Notes under the pieces: generated by a model
What the model was told of the DNA's origin: nothing
Database searches by the model: none
The model's input: the letters and a program-made list of their open reading frames with translations, nothing else
From: Trichostrongylus colubriformis
Lineage: Eukaryota > Nematoda > Chromadorea > Rhabditida > Trichostrongylidae
NCBI GenBank assembly: GCA_963978905.1
Contig: OZ022260.1
Span: 41,228,259-41,292,258, forward strand
Length of the DNA: 64,000 bases
Direction of reading: 5' to 3'
In this document: positions 1 through 9,400 of the stretch, piece after piece
Layout of the letters: each line of letters begins with the position of its first letter
How positions within the stretch are numbered: position 1 is the first letter of the stretch
Made by a program: the position numbers and the translations under genes

Positions 1-160
1 ATCTGTGGCGAAACCCCGGGGAAAGCGCGCTCCCGAGCTGTAGAAACGGCGCAACGGATAACATTTGACACCTTTGGATAACAGACCCCGCCTCCTAGGG
101 TCGACTTCACCGAAATGACTGAGGCGTAGAGTGAGGAACATGATAGCAGAGTGATACTTA
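1..160. repeat. Dispersed repeat fragment, cut by the window edge
   Basis: The stretch around 25-115 (GAGCTGTAGA followed by a CCTTTGGATAACAGACCCCG-like block) is clearly similar to 54875-54960, and more weakly to 62370-62460. It is a copy of one dispersed family whose other end lies outside the window. No coding potential was seen. Superfamily unknown. Confidence 0.55.
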
Positions 161-433
161 TCGAATCGTATCAAAGGCACATTCCTCGCTCGCTGATGGG
201 TGGAGTAACCAATTGACTCTCCATTGGTTGTCGGCGGTTGGAAGGCGGTCTCTCTTCGCCCTATTGCCTAAAGCCGTATTGATCGAGCTTGACGTGTAAG
301 CTTTCGTGGCGAACACGTCTACCGGTCAGTATCAAAGATTGGAAGGAATGAAACAATCGAATTACCCCTATAAGGCAGTGTTCATAGTTCACGATTCAGG
401 CGATCACGCGATTCAGGCGGAAGGAAAAAGATA

Positions 434-1468
434 TTGGGTCATTCCATAAGTAGTGTCGTTTTTTTCAAGCGAAAATTTTTGCCATAAATCACAAATTTTT
501 GCAGCATATTATATATCATTCGGAAGAGGATTCCCCGCTCTACAAAATGACCTACTTAGTTTTTGAGTTTGTCAGAATGGCGCCGACATTTAGGCCGGCG
601 AAGAGGTAGGTCCAGCAAACTAAAATTGGCCAAACCGGCAATCAATTGAAACACAATATTTTACCTGAGAAAATCTAACCAATCATGTGTTCCTTACTTA
701 GCCCCGACCTCTCCTGCAAGTCCCACCAGTCGGTCGCTTGAAAAGTCACGTCGCTCTTTTTCCACATTTCGTTTTTCCGCCACAACTCGGTGATTTTAAC
801 AATTTCTTCGAACGAAGGCAAGAAAATTTTCTCAACCAATCAGTTGAAAGAGTGGTGGAATGTTAAGAACAGGTGGTGCCTAGGAACAGGGAAATACCAC
901 TGACCGGATTCCTTAACTTTCACATGGAAAAAAGAAATTGTGAAAAATGTCAACTGGACCCACATCACATGGTATTAAAACTCAATCTGAATCGCAGCCA
1001 AAACAAACTAGGAAGATGTTTTCGATAGAGCAAAAAAGTCCTTTGAAGTGGTTCATAAAACAACTCTAATCAAAAAGTTTGAAAGAAAAAATTTCATTTT
1101 GAATAAATGTGGGTGCTTTCGAAAAAAAGATTTTAGAAAAATAACGACACGACTTCTTGATCAATTAAATATTGGAAATTGTAGAAGAGGTCAGGGCTAA
1201 GTACGCGACACATGACTGGTTGATTTTCCTAAATTAAAATATAGTGTTTCAATTGATTGCTGGTTTGGTCAATTTTTGTCGGCTGGACCTACCTCTTCGC
1301 CAGCCTAAATGTCGGCCACTTTCTAACGAACTCGAAAACTAAACATGTCATTTTGTAGAGCAGGAAAACCTCTTTCGAATGATATATGATATGCTGCGAA
1401 AACTTGTAATTTCATAGGAAAAATTTACACTGAAAAAAAAAAACGACATTACTTATGGAATGACCCAA
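434..1468. mobile_element. 1,035-bp foldback element with ~285-bp inverted arms
   Basis: The element starts TTGGGTCATTCCATAAGTA and ends with its inverted complement, flanked by TA (432-433 and 1469-1470). The similarity of the two ends runs inward for about 285 bp (434-722 against 1183-1468), so most of the element could fold into one long hairpin. The middle is AT-rich with no open frame. The TA duplication suggests Tc1/mariner mobilisation, but no transposase is present. It interrupts the Harbinger-like element at a site whose uninterrupted version survives near 7715. Confidence 0.75.
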
Positions 1469-1486
1469 TACATATTGATTGGGTGA

Positions 1487-1720
1487 TTCAGGCGATCACG
1501 CGATCGCGTAAAGCACGCGATCGCGTGGATCACGCGATTCAGGCGGAAAAGAAAAGATATATATTGATTACGTGATTCAGGCGATCACGCGATCGCGTAA
1601 AGCACGCGATCGCGTAGATCACGCGATCGCGTAGATCGCGCGATTGAGGCGGAAGGGAAAAGATACATATCGATTAAGCAAATCAGGCAATGGCGCGATT
1701 CAGGTGATAGTAGAAACTTC
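1487..1720. repeat. Tandem GCGATCACGCGATCGCGT palindrome array
   Basis: Units of roughly 85 bp repeat here. Each contains GATTCAGGCGATCACGCGAT, an AAGCACGCGATCGCGT palindrome and an AAAGATA(C/T)ATATNGATT spacer. The same words occur at 2890-2960, 7680-7770 and, diverged, 17090-17230. They are subterminal repeats of the Harbinger-like family. Spacers are neither unique nor of uniform length, so this is not a CRISPR. Confidence 0.7.
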
Positions 1721-1961
1721 TCGGGTCATTTGTGCACCTCCTGATTGCAGTAAGTGGTTCGCTAAATTTTTGCTGGTGCATCTTATAAGAAGCCAGATCT
1801 TTTCCTAGTTACTGAAACACGATCGGTGTTTCGTTGTCCTATTAAAGATTCATCCTATTCTGTTGCTTTTTCACTCTATTCACTTGTGCTGTATATATGC
1901 CTTTAGAAATCCCTTACAAAACTAAAGCACCTACTCACGAAAATACCTCGATACAAATGTA

Positions 1962-2120
1962 TTAGGTTGTCGAGAAAGTTCTTTCGTTATTTCAAACGTG
2001 CTTTATTCCTCCTTTCCAGCAATTTCTTCTTTACATATACATGTAGTACAAGTCCACACGCATCTCGTCCATCGTCGCATCAAATAGAAAGAATACATTG
2101 AAATGTTCAATAGTGCATGG
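1962..2120. mobile_element. Mariner-type terminal fragment
   Basis: TA followed by TTAGGTTGTCGAGAAAGTTC resembles the mariner-like ends at 4168 and 51366. The following 100 bp (TTTCTTCTTTACATATACATGTAGTACAAGTCCACACGCATC-like) is similar to the subterminal part of the elements at 55487 and 60746. No matching right end was found, so it is a one-ended relic. Confidence 0.5.
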
Positions 2121-2981
2121 AATAACAGTACGTGGTGCGCTCCAAAAAAGGAAATGACGAAAGCCAAATCTTCATTTCCTAAAACAATTCACAGAACAAG
2201 TGGAGGCATGAAACACGCACAAAATGCAACTTGTAGGCACGTAACACAGTGAAGCTCTTCTCGTTCAGATCAAACAATTAAAACAAAACAATCGAAATTT
2301 GTATCACAAAAAGAACTGGCTTCAACATCGAGCCGCAGTAACAGTGGCACCTATAAAGAAGGGCATTAATCGAATGCAGCTTTTCAATACAAACTACAGT
2401 TTAGAGTATGGCTCGTGAAGCAGCTGATTTGCTCCAAGCTCTGCAGCAACTGGAAGAAGCCTATGTTCGCTACCGCGAACTCGAACGAAGCAGGGAGTAT
2501 GTGCGCATGGAGCATGTGCCCTTTCCAAACTCTCGGCTGCGAAGGCTGCAGCACTGGAAACACAGCGTTGTTTTACTTCCAGATAACCAAGACCATTCCA
2601 TAAGAGATCAACCGAAAAGGTCGAAGGACAAAATTGGAACTGCCTTGCCTTGCCTAGCGAGCTTTGCAAACGTGGCGGCATCATGCCACATCCTTAGACG
2701 TGTTTTGACGTGACATGTGTTTTCGAATGTGGCCTTTCTCAACATAAGATACGAAATTAACAATAAAGGCACATAAAGCAATGCATTGAGCAAAACAAAC
2801 AAACATAAACGCAATTGAAGAAGCAACACTTTCGAAAAACAGGCAAGCGAACTTATTACGGCCGCGCCGCGTGGTTACGCGTTGCGGTTTTGATACGCCT
2901 GATCGCCCGCGCGATCCACGCGATCGCGTGATCCACGCGATCGCGTGATCGCCTGAATCGTGAACTATGAACACTGCCTAA

Positions 2982-4115
2982 CACTACCTTCAAGTTTGAG
3001 GCTTTGTTCGACTGAGCGACTCAGACAATTGTTTCTTCGTGTTATCCATCACTATTATCCATCAATATTTGGCCATCTTTCTGAACCGTTAACCTTACAC
3101 ATTCTCTGTATGGTTTTGGCTGATTACTTACTGTTTGTATTCTACTTCTCACAATACCCGGTAGGCTCCATCATATTCGTGTACTATTTTAGCGTTCATT
3201 TTCAATCTACATGTTCACTCTCACATTTATTTTTCCATTTACATGCCTTGTGCTGATATTTTCATAATGACTCCGTTTACGTTTATTCGTCTATTATTAG
3301 ATGTCATAATGACTCCATTTACGTTTATTCGTGTGTTACTAACTTGCTCAAGATCACGTTTTGCTTGTTTAAATACTCAAGTTTGAGATAGTGGTAATTG
3401 GCGTCGGTCTGGACGATTTAACTCATGGCACCAATAAACGTTAGTAAGAATCCGTGTGGCAATTTTTTACATGAGGTCAGGGGCCACATTATAGGGCTTG
3501 CGGAATTTCATTTCCGTAGTGGGCGCGGTAACTCCCACAGTTCTTCGTGATGTGACAGAGAAAATCCAAGTAAATGGAAGCGACTGCATGTCTTCCATTT
3601 AGCATAGTCAGCTCAGTTATCCGCAAAACTTCAGCCTCTATGACTAAGAGGTACCGATAGAAGAGTCCACTCGCACAAGTGTTAATTTATGAAGTCGCAT
3701 GCTGAAAGTGGTGCTCAACATTTGCTCCATCTCCATTGTGAGATTGCCTAACACATAGTGACTGTCCGCTTGTTAAACCACTAAAGCAGCCTTCACAGTG
3801 GTGCACTCAGTGTTTTTACGCAAATGTCGAGTCCGCGGAAAAGGACCGGATACGTATCAATTGGGAGAAGAGTGCAAATCGCTTTTTTGAATTTTATCAG
3901 AGTTGAGGAACCTGCGGAAAAGGGATGGATGCGTATCGCTCGAGATGATTTCGGAAATGCGAGAGCTGCGTTTTTGTAGAATTGCGGATTCTGATATTCT
4001 TGCTTCTCTTATTCCCTCGACTATGCAGAGTCTGAAAACCGATCTAATTTTTTATCTTTATAATTTTTTCACCATGACACAGTTCCGCAAAAGGGAAATT
4101 CCAACCCTGTAGGCC
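2982..4115. other. Intergenic, no gene recognised
   Basis: Only short open frames without family resemblance. A small direct duplication at about 3262-3343 repeats TTCATAATGACTCCGTTTAC with a ~42-bp period. Nothing else supportable was seen. Confidence 0.5.
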
Positions 4116-4167
4116 GGGTGAGCGCACTTACGACAGAAAATCGCGCGGCGAGTGCGAGTTGTTTGTA

Positions 4168-5065
4168 TTAGGTTGTAAGGAAAGTTCTGGCCGCTTTTTC
4201 GCGTTCACAAGATAAATTTAAATATCAGAGCGCGTCAACATGATTCAGCTGACATACTGTGCTCGTTAGATAGAGAAAAAGTTGCTCTTTCAGAATATAT
4301 GTTTTATTTGGAATGCCACAAGGTTTTCGATTTATTAGGGAAGTTTTAAAGTGCTGCGAAAATGGCACTTTTAAGATGACTTCACTTCAAGAGTTTTTGT
4401 TTAGCCGAGTCCCAGCGAAGGTGACCACAAATGTGAATACTGCAAGAGAAGGGGGTGTTTCACTGGATGGAACACATTGTTTCTGGTTTCAGAAGTGCAG
4501 AAATGAGGACGAGCTGCTCGAATTTTCAATTGATCAAATCGCTTTAACTAAAACGGCAGAAGGCGATGAGCGTCCATATTTGCAGGGGATATCCACAAGT
4601 ATTGGCCCTCAAAAAGCAACCTTGGCTGACCACCTCAAGTAGCCTTGATTTGGAAAAATCCAAAAAAATGGGTGCCGCGGGACCCCTCACGGCAGTCATG
4701 CGCAAGCGCATTTTTCACAAATCCTCTTCCACTAATTGAAGCAGTTGCAGGGTGAGGCCCTTACTCGCCTATCATGTTCATCAGATCTAGCGCTAACTAT
4801 GCCCCACTTCCCAAAACATCTGGCCAGCTCCTTCAGTAGCAGTCTGTTCAGAAAGAGTGGCGATTTGAAGTCGACTTTTTTTCATTTCGCGCAATATAAA
4901 TTATCAGCCCTTCATCGAATTGAGATGTGTAGGTATGCATAGTGTTGCCAAGAGTGTGGCGAATCTAATGGTGCTACTCTGTGAGAAAAGATGCACTCTG
5001 AGCCGAGTTATGATCTCTCGAAGTTGAAATTTCAAAAACCGGCCAAAACTTTCCTTACAACCTAA
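4168..5065 (+). mobile_element. Mariner-like element with degraded transposase
   Basis: The ends are inverted repeats of about 30 bp starting TTAGGTTGTAAGGAAAGTT, flanked by TA (4166-4167 and 5066-5067). Plus-strand frames carry a diverged mariner N-terminal-domain-like stretch near 4430-4530 (AREGGVSLDGTHCFWFQKCRN, compare the WFQKF region of the helix-turn-helix), followed near 4660-4735 by a segment like the KMGAAGPLT linker of mariner transposases. Frames are broken by stops and frame changes and no DDD catalytic core can be traced, so it is inactive. The same site without the insert is present at 5322-5323 in the neighbouring repeat copy. Confidence 0.8.
4313..4642 (+). pseudogene. Mariner transposase N-terminal remnant
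   Basis: A 109-codon open stretch inside the mariner-like element. Residues ~40-70 resemble the second helix-turn-helix of mariner transposases, where the family has a conserved WFQKFR segment; here it reads FWFQKCRNEDELLEF. The frame then stops at 4640 and homology continues in another frame. Catalytic aspartates are not visible. In a working element this protein would bind the inverted repeats and cut and join DNA at TA sites. I infer a decayed copy with no present function. Confidence 0.5.
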
Positions 5066-5271
5066 TAGTTTTGCCCGTTGAAACAGCAACGACCCACAAC
5101 ATATAAAAACTTACAGAGCTTCCAACCACCAATCTTCGAAGGTTCCTCACGATACCAGCCCACTGCGTACTGAGCGGGACTGCAATCGACTTTGACGGAG
5201 TCGTACTGATGGCGCCGCGAGTGTGACACTGCGAACCGCTTCTTTGTCATAAGTGCGCACACCACTGTGGG

Positions 5272-5504
5272 GGGTGTGTGCACTTATGACAAAAATCGCG
5301 CGGCGAGTGCGAGTTGTTTGTAGTTTTGTCCGTTGAAACAGCAACAATCACAACAAATAAAAACTTCCAAAGCTCCCAACCAGCAATCTTCGAAGGTTCC
5401 TCACGGTACCAGCCCACTGCATACTGAGCGGGACTGCAATCGGCTTTGGCGAAGTCGCACTGATGGTGCCGCGAAGCGACTTTTTTTAACAAGTGCCCAC
5501 ACCC
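5272..5504. mobile_element. GGGTGTG-family TIR element (copy B), uninterrupted
   Basis: It starts GGGTGTGTGCACTTATGACA and ends with the related inverted sequence AACAAGTGCCCACACCC. It is about 85% similar by eye to copy A and keeps the intact GAGTTGTTTGTAGTTTTG junction that the mariner interrupts in copy A. Flanks of the A+B pair (CTGTAGGCC on the left, CTGTGAGCG on the right) may be a worn 9-bp target duplication. Non-coding. Confidence 0.65.
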
Positions 5505-5513
5505 CTGTGAGCG

Positions 5514-6405
5514 ATGAGTAGCTGTTTTGAGCGTATTATTTTGCTTATCACTGATCGTGAAACATGTTCATAACTCCACATGTGGAATGATGTTCGGTGA
5601 CTAGCACCAGTCAGGTTCTTCGTGCTCTTTCAGGCGAAACCATGCGCTAAGATTTGGCGCCGCAACATGTGATGTTCGACAAGATGCGAGCGAGCCAGGC
5701 TTTTCGTTCTTGTTCGGAATTCAAGCACTTACACAGTTATGCCTGAAGCAATGTTTGCGGTTGCCACGAAATCGTATCTAACCACTATCGCGCCCTTAGC
5801 TCTCACCCATTGTGCCGCTGCCGACACCCCACAGTGCGAAACCTGACATCTTAGGAGGGCACACACCCTTTTGCGCCAGTCATGGTTGTGCTGAAATCCC
5901 AACGATGCTTCGTGTGTAATTGTGGTAGTAGTGGTATGGAATACGTCAAGCCTGCTACTTTCAGCATTCGTGAGACCCTTTTTGGATCCACAACTTACTG
6001 TGCGTACTTATTGATTTCCAAATCTCATCACAATCTCAAATCTGGGACTTGAAGTTTCCACTGAGGTGTGTTTTCATTCATAAGCTTCTCGATTTACAAA
6101 AATGTACGAGGCTTGATGTGAGGTGTATGATTTCGAAGGATTAAGACTGCATTTCTTTACGTTTGCAAATGGTCTTCGTTTTGTAGTGATGAGAAGACGG
6201 CGATCATAAATTAGGTGTGAACGCTGTTTTGTGTGTCTTGTGTTATGAATATCGTGAACATGTGTGATGTAGGGAGGAAAAGCGTTGTATTCCAGTGCGT
6301 TGTATTCGAATGCATTGCCACCAGTAAAAGTTTCAGAAATTTTTTATACCGGTGTTTCACTGTTCTCGTTGACAAACCACCGCGGTATAACTGAGTTTTT
6401 AGTGG
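5514..6405. other. Intergenic; relic of a GGGTGTGTACC-ended repeat
   Basis: 5770-5872 resembles the right half of the repeat at 12598-12777 and 48823-49051 (CGCCCTTAGCTC, CCTGACAT and GGGCACACACCC blocks). The remainder lies downstream of the SSQ-like gene and shows no coding signal. Confidence 0.4.
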
Positions 6406-6411
6406 TTTATT
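6406..6411 (-). terminator. AATAAA polyadenylation signal of the SSQ-like gene
   Basis: AATAAA on the minus strand, 13 nt beyond the stop codon at 6425. It is the canonical signal and implies a very short 3' UTR. Confidence 0.65.
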
Positions 6412-6424
6412 CGAGTTGAACGAG

Positions 6425-9400
6425 TTACTTGGGTGCGAAGTAAGCCGACTGAGCACCAGGAGCACCACCACCACCGCCGCTAACGCCAAAGTATTGTGAT
6501 TGTCCGGGGAGACCGCCACCACCACCACCAGGAGGTGCTTTTGGAGCAGGAACACCAGCACCGCCTCCACCAACACCGAAATACGCTGATTGAGCTCCTC
6601 CTGCTGAGGCTCCAGTCACTCCGAAGTAGGCAGACTGTCCTGGTAAAGCACCACCGCCACCGCCACCACCACCACCGCCAGCTGGAGCTGATGCCGCTGA
6701 CATGCCGCCGCCACCTGCTCCTCCGATCGCAGTCATCGTTGAACGTCCTGCAATAAAACATTTAATTTCTTTCTCTTACACTCAGATATTGATGGCAATA
6801 TGTACCTCCACCTGCAGGAGCACCAACGGCCGTCATTGTGGATCCAGGGCCGGCTCCTGCAGGAGCGCCTACTGCTGTCATCGTCGATCCTGGACCTGCT
6901 CCCATAGGAGCACCAACGGCGGTCATTGTAGACCCAGGTCCACCAGCTGGAGCACCGACAGCGGTCATCGTTGAACCTGGGCCACCGGCTGGAGCACCAA
7001 CAGCGGTCATTGTAGACCCAGGTCCACCGGCTGGAGCACCGACAGCGGTCATAGTTGATCGTCCACCTAAAAGCTCCTGTTTGACTTTTCGAGATTCAAA
7101 AGCATAAAGTCTCTCTTCGCGATAAACTGTGAGCGACAATGAAGATTGCTTTTTAAAAGAAGCGTCCTCTCTTCATCCGACCTGTGGACCTCACGTCTCT
7201 TTTTTTCAGGATGGTGTGTTCGTTTGAGGGTCGAGAAATCTTACATACTAGGAACTTAGGAACTAAATATGGTGATCACCCATTACGCCATGCGGGATGC
7301 GAAATGGACCTAGGAAGGACTAGTTGTTTTTAATGCTCTGTTATCGCGGTGGCAACATATTCATGCTTGTGTGCAAAATTACTGATATCTTTACACAAGT
7401 CAAAAACTTTCATTAGTGTGAACATAGGAAGGATGAGGACAGTGTGACGCTGTTTACTAGGGGTAATCGGTGTGTCCCCTTCAATAAACATTCTGCATTA
7501 AATACTTCGGCGTAGTTCGGCTATCCACCCAATCTGCATCCACGTCCCACGAAGCATCACAGTCCGACTTTGGCTTTCCAGTATATGGAAGCTAATAAGG
7601 TAAGCATCCGTCTACTGATGAGAAGTCAATACCGAGGTCAAAAGACAAACTGCTCAGGTAAGGCAGTGTTCATAGTTCACGATTCAGGCGATCACGCGAT
7701 TCAGGCGAAAGGAAAAAGATACATATTGATTGGGTGATTCAGGCGATCACGCGATCGCCTGAATCGTGAACTCTGAACAATGCCTAAGCTGCCTCATAAG
7801 ACCAGGAGTACCATCGTATCTGTGCTGTCTGCCCTGTCGGAGGTTTTTTTGAAAGATCTGATTATACAGGCTAGGATTACCAACTGGACGTCATCTTAAT
7901 GAGCGAGAAGATGCAGTATGTGGTAGAGGCGCGGGCATTCGGACACTGTCAACACACACGTGCAGCCATAAACGGTGACATCTGCCATAATGTGACGTCG
8001 AATCAGAAGACTACAATCGAGATGTGACTCAACTCCGCTGCTCCCGAACTACGAACGGATGAAATCGAATTAGTCGACAAGGAATCGTACACGTCCCGAA
8101 GAGGCATATATTCTTCAAAACTTTTCCGCTATTCTCCTGTTCAGCGCTACTGCTCCTGAAAACTTCCGTCTGATCTCGCTGTGGGGCTGAGAGGGTGGAA
8201 TGAGCACGGAGAGCACAGATGGGGGTGTTCGACTTTATCATATCGAAAAGGTCGTCCATGTTCGCACTCTGAGAAGCCCGTCGTTGGATTTGGGATCGTC
8301 CGAGCATCAATTTCATCATGACAAAGATAGCTTCTTCTTCAGTCAAAGGTTTCCCTGACGTTGATTAAGGCGTCCCCGTTGATTAAAATTCTTATAGAAT
8401 CGGACAATCCCCTTTTCCCGCCAATTTTTGTGGGGTTCGATTATTGAAAGCACTGGACAGCAGCCGTACAGTTTCCAACCAATCGTCACTTCACATGCAG
8501 GCTTACTGAGGCATTCCAAACAGAGAGTAACGCTGTTTCATTACCTGCCGGAGCGCCTACTGCAGTCATTGTTGAGCTTGTGCCTCCCATAGGAGCACCC
8601 ACTGCGGTCATTGTTGAACCTGGGCCACCAGCTGGAGCACCGACGGCGGTCATTGTTGAGCGTCCACCTGAAAGCACCTTTTCGACTTGACTTGGGATTT
8701 ATCACTGAACTTACTAAAAGCATGGGGTGGACAGCCATGTGTCGATTTTGGGCATATCTGGGTCATCACAGCCCACTGAATTTTGCCTGGGTTTTGGTAG
8801 ACAGCGGATGACCACGACGGAAAGGCGAGCATCCGTCTGGTGAGCTACTATGTATCTGTGTTTTTAGGCTGACTTTTTGATTCACTAAAAATCCGACAGA
8901 TTCCGGTATGGATACCGGAGCATGATTGAGAGGAAGAATTTCGTCTTTAAAGCAGGGTCAACCTCCAACTATGATCATTTGAAGAGCATCCACGAGGTTT
9001 ACCACTTTTCATATGTTTTTGTTGGGTAATGTATTACCTGCTGGAGCGCCTACTGCAGTCATTGTTGAACTTGTGCCTCCCATAGGAGCACCCACTGCTG
9101 TCATTGTTGAACCTGGACCACCGGCTGGAGCACCGACAGCGGTCATCGTTGAGCGTCCACCTGGAATACTTGGGATTTATCACTGTACTTGAGTCAGTTT
9201 TTCGCATATCTATGATCACATCCCACTGAATTTCGCCTGGGTTTCGGTAGACAGCAGATGACCACGACGGAAAGGCAAGCATCCGTCTGACAAGCTACTA
9301 TCTGTGTCTTTACACTGACTTTTTGATATACTGAAATTACGACAGATTCCGGTATGGATACCGGAGCATGATTGAGAGAAAGAATTTCGTCTTCGAAGCA

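Larger units (their letters stand above)
374..2978. mobile_element. Harbinger/Tourist-like TIR element carrying nested insertions
   Basis: The ends are inverted repeats starting GGCAGTGTTCATAGTTCACG, flanked by TAA on both sides (371-373 and 2979-2981). A 3-bp TAA/TTA target duplication and a terminal GGC are known marks of PIF/Harbinger and Tourist elements. A 123-bp relative lies at 7662-7784. Inside are a foldback element (434-1468), an array of GCGATCACGCG palindromes (1487-1720) and a mariner-type end (1962). No recognisable transposase was found; open frames around 2400-2710 overlap on both strands and match nothing I know. The two ends could in principle belong to separate copies, but matched orientation and TSD favour one composite element. 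Confidence 0.6.
4116..5262. mobile_element. GGGTGTG-family TIR element (copy A), split by a mariner
   Basis: The two parts, 4116-4167 and 5066-5262, align with the uninterrupted copy at 5272-5504. Both carry GCACTTA(C/T)GACA, ATCGCGCGGCGAGTGCGAG, a GTTGAAACAGCAAC block and a GGCGCCGCGAGTG-type end. Related elements at 33165 and 39615 show 9-bp target duplications. No protein is encoded. It is a non-autonomous element in near-tandem with copy B. Confidence 0.7.

Noticed and set aside
1487..1720. CRISPR-like repeat array
   Set aside because: Repeats are palindromic, spacers are repeats themselves and spacing is irregular; the host is a eukaryote.
2394..2713. Gene candidate with overlapping ~100-codon frames on both strands
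   Set aside because: Inside a transposable element, no splice-site pattern and no recognisable motif.
2986..2999. Possible spliced-leader RNA gene (CAAGTTTGAG)
   Set aside because: Only the last 9-10 bases of SL1 are matched; no full leader, donor or Sm site follows.
6838..7107. Plus-strand frames reading GAPTAVIVDPGP repeats (also at 9425-9736 and 11318-11767)
   Set aside because: They are antisense to the SSQ-like exons; the splice signals, phase closure and family resemblance are all on the minus strand.
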